Assembly (NCBI RefSeq): GCF_017305915.1
Contig: NZ_JAFKJN010000015.1
Location: 124,001-188,000, forward strand
Origin: Reyranella sp.
GTDB lineage: Bacteria > Pseudomonadota > Alphaproteobacteria > Reyranellales > Reyranellaceae
DNA: 64,000 nucleotides
Reading direction: 5' to 3'
Within the stretch, counting starts at the first letter, position 1; the number at the start of each line of letters is the position of its first letter. The notes beneath the pieces were generated by a model. That model worked only from the letters and a program-made list of their open reading frames with translations. It had not been told where the DNA came from and made no database searches. A program made the position numbers and the translations under genes. This document shows positions 59,107 through 64,000 of the stretch, in pieces.

Positions 59107-59864
59107 GTCCCCGCTCCGAAAAGTTGGCGCGCCTTCTCGGTGACGCACGCTTCGAAAATTTCATTCTTGGCTTGGCGCATGCGGCTCACCAGTTCCCAGA
59201 GCTCGTTTATCTTCTGGGGTACGTGATGCTGAGCCATGATATCGATGTCCAGCAGCAGCGATGCATGATTGATCAAGGCTGGTTCCAATGTGGCTGCTTG
59301 GACACGGGCAACAAGTTGATCAACTCGAAGGTCGATATCTGCGACTAACTGATAGGTACGAACCGTTGGGAAGATAGGGATATTGGGAAGGGCAGGACCC
59401 AGGACCATGTAGTCTCCCGGTACGACCGTCTCCTGAGAGGCACCGAGGGGCACATCAATCCTATTTGTGTAGCGAAGGCCAACGCTCGCTAGCTGACGAT
59501 ATCCGAGCTTCTCGCGGACTGTGTCGAAAACCTCCCGAGCTTCAGCGAGAAACTGATCCCACCCAGGGTAGGGAGCTTGATACGCAAACAGGATGCTTCT
59601 GCTTCGCGTGATGACGGTCCGTTGGTCATCGCTGCTAATTAAGCGCGCTCCCGTGTCGATGGTGTTGGGATGAGCCTGCGTTGCGGTAGCTGGGCCGTCT
59701 TTCCCGATCTCGACCGCTAGCTCGATGTCAGCTTCCGGCTTCGACTTTGGGTAGGTTCCCTGCAGAAGCTTGGGAAGCCGGTTGAGCTCAGCGTCAGTCA
59801 GCGCGCTGCCATATCGGAGCTGTAGGATAGCTTCGACGATCGGTGGCTTGGAGTATTTTTGGGG
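59103..59864 (-). CDS. TIGR04255-like family protein, first gene of the operon
   Basis: This protein of about 253 residues starts PQKYSKPPIVEAILQLRYGS, the KPPIVEA opening typical of the TIGR04255 family. A central RSRSILFAYQAPYPGWDQFL, SVGLRYTNRIDVPLG near residue 145 and a C-terminal helix with LWELVSRMRQAKNEIFEACV follow. The family has no established biochemical role. A GTG at 59864 is chosen; a GTG at 59906 lies in an AT-rich stretch that more likely holds the promoter. It heads a three-gene overlapping operon beside the prophage repressor. Confidence 0.7.
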   Translation of the reverse strand, partial: PQKYSKPPIVEAILQLRYGSALTDAELNRLPKLLQGTYPKSKPEADIELAVEIGKDGPATATQAHPNTIDTGARLISSDDQRTVITRSRSILFAYQAPYPGWDQFLAEAREVFDTVREKLGYRQLASVGLRYTNRIDVPLGASQETVVPGDYMVLGPALPNIPIFPTVRTYQLVADIDLRVDQLVARVQAATLEPALINHASLLLDIDIMAQHHVPQKINELWELVSRMRQAKNEIFEACVTEKARQLFGAGT

Positions 59865-59965
59865 CACTGTGATGAGCTGTCGATTGCGGCAAATATATAT
59901 GCACACATTCCATGGCTACAACCATGGAGCCGTCAGGGACGCGCGTGACCGAGTCCACGGGCTAC

Positions 59966-60619
59966 CTACCCCACCCGCTTCTCGCTGATCATCAGGGCCT
60001 TGCTCCATTTGGCCTTGGGCAGGTCGAAGTCCTTGGCCGGGTTGAACTGGCGGACGCGCCATGCGGTCGAGCCGGTGCGGAGCAGCCGCTTCACCAGCGC
60101 GAGGATGGTGCCGTCCTCCTGGGTCTGCAGGAAGACGTGGTCCTTGCCGGCGGTCGGCAGCAGGCTCGGGTTCACCACCACCTGGTCGCCGTGCTCGATC
60201 GCCGGGCTCATCGAATGGCCGATCACGTAGAAGGCGAACGGCGCCTTCACGCCCTGCATGCGCTCGCTGCGCCGGATCCAGTCGACCGGCTCGTTGACCA
60301 GCACCATCGCGCCGTCGCTGCCCGCCTCGGCGCTCGCCCACACCGGGATGTCGGGCCGGCCGGGCTGGTTGGGCACCGGGCTCATCACCGCCAGCGGCGC
60401 CGCGCCGGGCACGGGGATGCCGGCCAGCCGGACCAGCAGCGCCGGGTCGAGCTCGAGCTTCTCCGCCAGCGCCGCCATCTTGCGCTGGTCGGGGACGTTC
60501 TTGCCCGATTCCCACTGGTTAACCGCGGATTTCGAGATGCCGAAGTAAGCGGCCAGCGCGACCTGGGACATGCCCTTGGCCTCGCGCGCCGCGCGGATCG
60601 TATCGCCGAGCTCTGACAT
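59966..60619 (-). CDS. Prophage CI/LexA-like repressor (S24 peptidase)
   Basis: This 217-residue protein has an N-terminal HTH (LGDTIRAAREAKGMSQVALA, then FGISKSAVNQWESGKN) and a C-terminal S24 peptidase domain. The serine is in VIGHSMSPAIEHGD near residue 137 and the lysine in ILALVKRLL near residue 175, with an Ala-Gly-type cleavage region (SAEAGSD) between. Self-cleavage after DNA damage would induce the prophage. GGAAAG precedes the ATG at 60619. It is divergent from the early lytic-type genes across a 72-base AT-rich region. Confidence 0.88.
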   Translation of the reverse strand: MSELGDTIRAAREAKGMSQVALAAYFGISKSAVNQWESGKNVPDQRKMAALAEKLELDPALLVRLAGIPVPGAAPLAVMSPVPNQPGRPDIPVWASAEAGSDGAMVLVNEPVDWIRRSERMQGVKAPFAFYVIGHSMSPAIEHGDQVVVNPSLLPTAGKDHVFLQTQEDGTILALVKRLLRTGSTAWRVRQFNPAKDFDLPKAKWSKALMISEKRVG

Positions 60620-60691
60620 GTGTATATCTTTCCTTGACAACTGCTTAACGTCTCGCCTATTGTTAATTAACTATCAATCAATTAGTAATCG
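60620..60691. promoter_or_regulatory. Prophage immunity region with divergent promoters
   Basis: This AT-rich gap between repressor and first rightward gene contains TTGACA (60634-60639) and TATTGT (60658-60663) 18 bases apart on the plus strand. A palindrome GTTAATTAAC lies at 60662-60671 and a TTAAC repeat nearby. These are likely repressor operators. Confidence 0.65.
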
Positions 60692-61036
60692 ATGGACGAA
60701 ATGTCAAGCCTTCGCCCGCTGCCTGACATCCAGGCCGACCTCGCCGCCGCCACCCTCCACCTCGCCCGCCTCGCGCGCGAGCACCGCCGCGCCCGGGTCG
60801 CCCGCCGGCTCGGCATCGTCGCCGACTTCGACGCCGGCCTCGGCCGCGCCGCGATCGCCGCCAAATGGGGTGTCGATTACGCCCAGGTCGCCGCCGTCCT
60901 GCACAAGGCCGGCCGCACCGAGCGCACCCGCCAGGCGCTCGGCCTCGACGACAGCCAGCGCGCCGACTACCAGCGGATCGTGCGCCACGGCGTGCGCCCG
61001 ACGATCGCCCGCGCCATCGCGCTGCGCGGACCGTAG
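60692..61036 (+). CDS. Small phage DNA-binding-like protein
   Basis: This 114-residue helical protein has LHLARLAREHRRARVARRLG and an HTH-like AAIAAKWGVDYAQVAAVLHK near residue 53. It is the first rightward gene after the immunity region, the place of Cro/CII-type regulators. ATG at 60692 or 60701. It is followed nine bases later by the DUF1376-like gene. A transcription regulator is the best guess. Confidence 0.6.
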   Translation: MDEMSSLRPLPDIQADLAAATLHLARLAREHRRARVARRLGIVADFDAGLGRAAIAAKWGVDYAQVAAVLHKAGRTERTRQALGLDDSQRADYQRIVRHGVRPTIARAIALRGP

Positions 61037-61044
61037 AGGCCGTC

Positions 61045-61917
61045 ATGACCGAGCCCCTCGTCGAGCCCCTCGTCGAGCCCCTCGTCATGGCGCCAATGGT
61101 GCCGCCGGAGGTCGATCTGCGCGGCATGCCCTACATGCCGCTGTTCGGCGACCGGCTGTTCAAATCGACCACCTGGATCGAAGCACGGCCCGAGGCGCGC
61201 GCCGCCGCGCTGCAGCTCTATTGGCATGCCTTCGCGCACGAGGTGCCGGCAGCATCGCTGCCCGACAACGAGCGCGTGCTCGCCGACCATGCCGGCCTCA
61301 GCCTGAAGGTCTTTCGCCGCGCCCGCGTCCAGGCGCTGCGCGGCTGGCTGAAGTGCAGCGACGGTCGTCTCTATCATCCTGTTCTCGCGGAAATCGCAAA
61401 CGAGGCGTGGAGCGCGCGCATCAGCCATCGCGCCCGGACCTTGAAATGGCGAGAGAAATCCCGCGGCGTGACGGTCACGAGTCCGCCTTGTGACACGCGA
61501 AAGGGAAAGGGAGAGAGAAAGGGAGAGGGACTCACTGCTGCCGCAGCAGAAGGCGACCGGGTCGATCGCGCCTTCGCGCTGTGGCAGGAGGCGGCGGCGC
61601 GCGAGGGCTGGCCCGAGGTGATGTTCCTGAACTCGGTGCGGCGCTGGAAGCTCGGCCAGCGGCTCGCCGAGGCGGGCGGGCTCGAGGGCTGGTGCGCGGC
61701 GCTCGCCGCCGCGTCCGACGCCGGCTTCCTCAAAGGCCTCGACGGAAGCTTCCATCGCTGGTTCGATCTCGACTGGCTGCTCGACGAGCAGAAATTCACC
61801 CGTCTCCTGGAGGGTCGCTATGCCCGACGACATCGCCCGGTTGCCGATGCTGGCAGCGGACTCGACGCAGCCCTTGCCGAGCTCGGTCGCGCGGGCGCTG
61901 CGCCAGGCCGAGGATGA
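61045..61917 (+). CDS. Phage replication-type protein (DUF1376-like)
   Basis: In this 290-residue protein, after an N-terminal EPLV repeat tail, MPYMPLFGDRLFKSTTWIEA and ALQLYWHAFAHEVPAASLPD match the DUF1376 pattern seen in phage replisome-organiser proteins. A charged middle (TRKGKGERKGEGL) and a C-terminal helical part (EGWPEVMFLNSVRRWKLGQR) follow. The first 12 residues after the start come from a perfect 12-base tandem repeat. It overlaps the next gene by 98 bases. Confidence 0.72.
   Translation: MTEPLVEPLVEPLVMAPMVPPEVDLRGMPYMPLFGDRLFKSTTWIEARPEARAAALQLYWHAFAHEVPAASLPDNERVLADHAGLSLKVFRRARVQALRGWLKCSDGRLYHPVLAEIANEAWSARISHRARTLKWREKSRGVTVTSPPCDTRKGKGERKGEGLTAAAAEGDRVDRAFALWQEAAAREGWPEVMFLNSVRRWKLGQRLAEAGGLEGWCAALAAASDAGFLKGLDGSFHRWFDLDWLLDEQKFTRLLEGRYARRHRPVADAGSGLDAALAELGRAGAAPGRG
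61051..61086. repeat. 12-base tandem repeat in the DUF1376-like gene
   Basis: Three perfect copies of GAGCCCCTCGTC encode Glu-Pro-Leu-Val three times at the N-terminus. Slippage would change the length in frame. Confidence 0.9.
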
Positions 61918-62455
61918 CGACCATCCCGACGTGCCGTGGCGGCCGCCGCAAGTCCTGCCGCCGGCGGAGGCGCTGCGCGTGGCGCTCGCCATGCTGACGC
62001 CGCGCCCGGCCGACGACCGCACGGTCGCGGCGTGCCTGGCGGCGCTGGTGATCGCCTTCGAGCCGAACACGAAGCTGTCGGCCGAGGCGACGCGGCTGCG
62101 CTTCGAGGTGTGGAAGGAGGCCAACGGCGATCTCGGCAACGCGCTGTGGCACGCCGCGACGCAGCGGGCGATCCAGGCGCTGAGGTGGATGCCCAAGCCG
62201 GTCGAGCTGCGCGAGCAGGTGCGGTCGATCCTCGAGGCGCGGGCGCGCCGCCGCCGCCGCTGCGAGCAGATGCTGGCCGAGCAGGCGCGCCGCGACGCCA
62301 GGCCGGCGCCGCCGCAGGAGACGCAGGAGCAGCGGCTCGCCAACACCGTCGCGATCTACCGCAAGCACGACCGCCCGGCCGACGCCGAGCGGGTGCAGCG
62401 CATGCTCGACGATCTGCTGAAACGAAAGGCCCAAAGCATGGGAACAAGTCGATGA
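61820..62455 (+). CDS. Phage hypothetical protein, 211 residues
   Basis: This helical, arginine-rich protein begins MPDDIARLPMLAADSTQPLP and contains TVAACLAALVIAFEPNTKLS and AEQARRDARPAPPQETQEQR. GGAGGG precedes the ATG, which lies in the end of the previous gene. It resembles phage replication or DNA-packaging accessory proteins in position and character but carries no diagnostic motif. It overlaps the next gene by four bases. Confidence 0.65.
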   Translation: MPDDIARLPMLAADSTQPLPSSVARALRQAEDDDHPDVPWRPPQVLPPAEALRVALAMLTPRPADDRTVAACLAALVIAFEPNTKLSAEATRLRFEVWKEANGDLGNALWHAATQRAIQALRWMPKPVELREQVRSILEARARRRRRCEQMLAEQARRDARPAPPQETQEQRLANTVAIYRKHDRPADAERVQRMLDDLLKRKAQSMGTSR

Positions 62456-62796
62456 GGACCCGACGACCGATCGACGAGGCCAAGGCCACGGTCGCCGTGC
62501 TGCTGCTGATCACGCAGCAGATCGGCAAGCCGTGCCCGACGCGCAACCAGATCCTGGCGCAGACCGGCCTGCCCAAGCGCGAGGTCTGGCGCTTCATGGA
62601 CGCGCTGCACAAGCGCGGCGTGATCGAGATCGAGGAGAAGGCGATCCGGCCGGGCAACTGGCGGCGCATGCGCGTCGCCGGCGCCAAGTGGACCGACTGG
62701 ACCTCGCGCCGGGTCAAGCGCCGCCGCTTCCCCCTCGAGCCGCCCCTCGAGCCGCCCCTCGAGCCGCCCCTCGAGCCGCAGGAGCCGCTGCCGTGA
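62452..62796 (+). CDS. Phage winged-helix-like protein with PLEP repeat tail
   Basis: This 114-residue protein has an N-terminal DNA-binding-like fold (TRNQILAQTGLPKREVWRFM, then DALHKRGVIEIE), a basic RRVKRRRF stretch and a C-terminal tail of four perfect Pro-Leu-Glu-Pro repeats. Both ends overlap the neighbours (ATGA and GTGA). A regulator or a replication accessory is plausible. Confidence 0.62.
   Translation: MRTRRPIDEAKATVAVLLLITQQIGKPCPTRNQILAQTGLPKREVWRFMDALHKRGVIEIEEKAIRPGNWRRMRVAGAKWTDWTSRRVKRRRFPLEPPLEPPLEPPLEPQEPLP
62731..62778. repeat. 12-base tandem repeat in the winged-helix gene
   Basis: Four perfect copies of CCCCTCGAGCCG encode the PLEP tail. Perfect identity at the DNA level implies recent expansion or slippage. 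Confidence 0.92.
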
Positions 62797-63038
62797 GCCG
62801 CAAGCCCAAATCCACCGGCAAGCCCGAGATCAAGGACGCCGCGCTCGAGTACGCCGACGAGGCGGTGAGGACGCTGGTCGAGCTGATGCGCAACAGCGGC
62901 AGCGACCCGGTGCGCATTGCCGCCGCGCGCGAGCTGATCGACCGCGCCTACGGCAAGCCCAAGGCCGAGCCGGCGGCGGGCGAGGGCCAGAGCCTGCAGG
63001 AGATGGTGCGGGCCGCATTCGAGCGGGAGGATCCATGA
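62793..63038 (+). CDS. Phage small protein, terminase small-subunit-like
   Basis: This 81-residue protein starting at a GTG (62793) contains EAVRTLVELMRNSGSDPVRI then AAARELIDRAYGKPKAEPAA, a pattern common in small phage proteins directly upstream of large terminases. Its stop overlaps the terminase start (ATGA). It probably binds DNA and assists packaging; this is by position and pattern only. Confidence 0.62.
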   Translation: MSRKPKSTGKPEIKDAALEYADEAVRTLVELMRNSGSDPVRIAAARELIDRAYGKPKAEPAAGEGQSLQEMVRAAFEREDP

Positions 63039-64000
63039 AAGAGGCCTTCGAGAAATGGAAGGACGACCCGACGCGCTTCGTGCGCAACGTGTTCGGGGTG
63101 CGGCCCGATCCGTGGCAGAACGACGTGCTGCGCGCCTTCCCCAAGGCGCCACGGCTCGCCATGAAGGCGTGCAAGGGGCCGGGCAAGACGACGGTGATGG
63201 CGTGGCTCGCCTGGAACTTCCTGCTGACGCGCGACGACCCGAAGATCGCGGCGACCTCGATCAGCGGCGACAACCTCTCGGACAATCTGTGGGCCGAGAT
63301 GGCGAAGTGGCAGGCCAGGTCGCCGCTGCTGACGGCGATGTTCGAATGGACCAAGACCCGCATCTTCAGCCGCGAGCGGCCCGAGACCTGGTGGATGAGC
63401 GCGCGGACGTGGGCGCGCACCGCCGACAAGGCGCGGCTCGGCCAGACGCTGGCCGGCCTGCATTCGGACTACATCCTGTTCATCCTCGACGAGAGCGGCG
63501 GCATTCCCGACGCGGTGATGGCGAGCGCCGAGGCGGCGCTGTCGTCGTGCGTCGAGGGCCACATCGTGCAGGCCGGCAACCCGACCCATCTCGACGGCCC
63601 GCTGTGGCGCGCCTGCACCAGCGAGCGGCGGCTGTGGCACGTCACCGAGATCTCTGCCGATCCCGACGATCCCAAGCGCGCGACGCGGGTCAAGGCTGCG
63701 TGGGCGCGCGAGCAGATCGAGAAGTACGGCCGCGACAATCCCTGGGTGCTGGTCAACGTGTTCGGCCGGTTCCCGCCGGCCTCGCTCGACACGCTGATCG
63801 GGCCCGACGAATGCCGCGCCGCGACGACCCGCGCCTGGCGGCCGGAGGACATCGCCGGCGCCGCGCGCATCCTGGGCGTCGACGTCGCGCGCTTCGGCGA
63901 CGATGCCAGCGTGATCTTCCCGCGCCAGGGGCTGGTCGCCTTCCCGCCGCTGCGCTTCCGCAACATCGACGGCACGCAGGGCGCGGGCGCGGTGGCGCGC
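63035..64000 (+). CDS. Phage terminase large subunit (5' part)
   Basis: The first 322 residues of a large terminase are present, cut by the window end. Walker A is KACKGPGKTTVMAW near residue 47, Walker B is YILFILDESGGIPD near residue 146, and the start of the nuclease domain is LGVDVARFGDDASV near residue 287 with its first aspartates. It packages phage DNA into proheads using ATP. It continues beyond 64000, so structural phage genes are expected to the right. Confidence 0.9.
   Translation, partial: MKEAFEKWKDDPTRFVRNVFGVRPDPWQNDVLRAFPKAPRLAMKACKGPGKTTVMAWLAWNFLLTRDDPKIAATSISGDNLSDNLWAEMAKWQARSPLLTAMFEWTKTRIFSRERPETWWMSARTWARTADKARLGQTLAGLHSDYILFILDESGGIPDAVMASAEAALSSCVEGHIVQAGNPTHLDGPLWRACTSERRLWHVTEISADPDDPKRATRVKAAWAREQIEKYGRDNPWVLVNVFGRFPPASLDTLIGPDECRAATTRAWRPEDIAGAARILGVDVARFGDDASVIFPRQGLVAFPPLRFRNIDGTQGAGAVAR

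Noticed and set aside
59864-59966. Phage attachment site beside the repressor
   Set aside because: No tRNA, integrase gene or direct repeat pair could be seen within the window, so the left prophage boundary is left open.

Overview
The window is high-GC chromosomal DNA from an alphaproteobacterium, carrying the start of an integrated prophage at the right end. The taxonomic clues are an ECF sigma factor and NrsF-type anti-sigma pair with a SigF-like promoter, a Flp pilin, many substrate-binding proteins and CoA-linked catabolic genes, and ATGA start/stop overlaps. A soil or freshwater genus such as Reyranella or a relative would fit, but that is inference from gene content. I saw no rRNA, tRNA, CRISPR array or intact insertion sequence.

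Layout. 1-33 kb is catabolic and uptake territory. It holds five solute-binding proteins without any permease or ATPase gene, a TPP enzyme, a zinc-free quinone-oxidoreductase-like enzyme and two nitronate-monooxygenase-like proteins. It also holds a class III CoA transferase, an amidohydrolase, two acyl-CoA-dehydrogenase-like proteins, two adjacent polysaccharide-deacetylase-fold proteins, an SDR, a luciferase-like oxidoreductase, a nitroreductase and a GMC oxidoreductase. A PAP2 phosphatase, an asparaginase-like protein beside a nucleoside hydrolase, a sulfatase and a thiolase-fold/DUF35 pair complete this part. Together they suggest breakdown of diverse small organic molecules. 33.1-34.2 kb is a 'mobile mystery' HTH plus Fic module with its own AT-rich promoter. 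35.5-43.6 kb is a metal/stress block: a CusBA-like efflux pair broken by single-base frameshifts, a cysteine-rich exported protein, a TauE/SafE-type permease, SigF/NrsF and a CusF-like copper protein. 43.9-57.9 kb starts with a hybrid histidine kinase and is then dominated by very small genes, many encoding single-pass membrane or exported proteins. Two families are duplicated there (46368/51907 and 51399/52363), and a recurrent TTGTATCGT motif lies upstream of the first pair and in one AT-rich gap. 57.9-59.9 kb is a lower-GC, tightly overlapping three-gene operon headed by a TIGR04255-like protein. It abuts the prophage, which runs from a CI/LexA-like repressor at 59966 through replication-type genes to a large terminase cut by the window end.

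Three features cut across the regions. First, a family of palindromic extragenic elements ends in CTAGAGC/GCTCTAG and repeatedly supplies the TAG stop codon of the adjacent gene. Second, several genes carry apparent single-base frameshifts, often in or beside G/C runs, so either sequence error or real decay should be settled before functions are assigned. Third, the window contains two unexplained multi-gene units worth follow-up: the TIGR04255-like operon beside the prophage, and the small-protein region sharing the TTGTATCGT motif.
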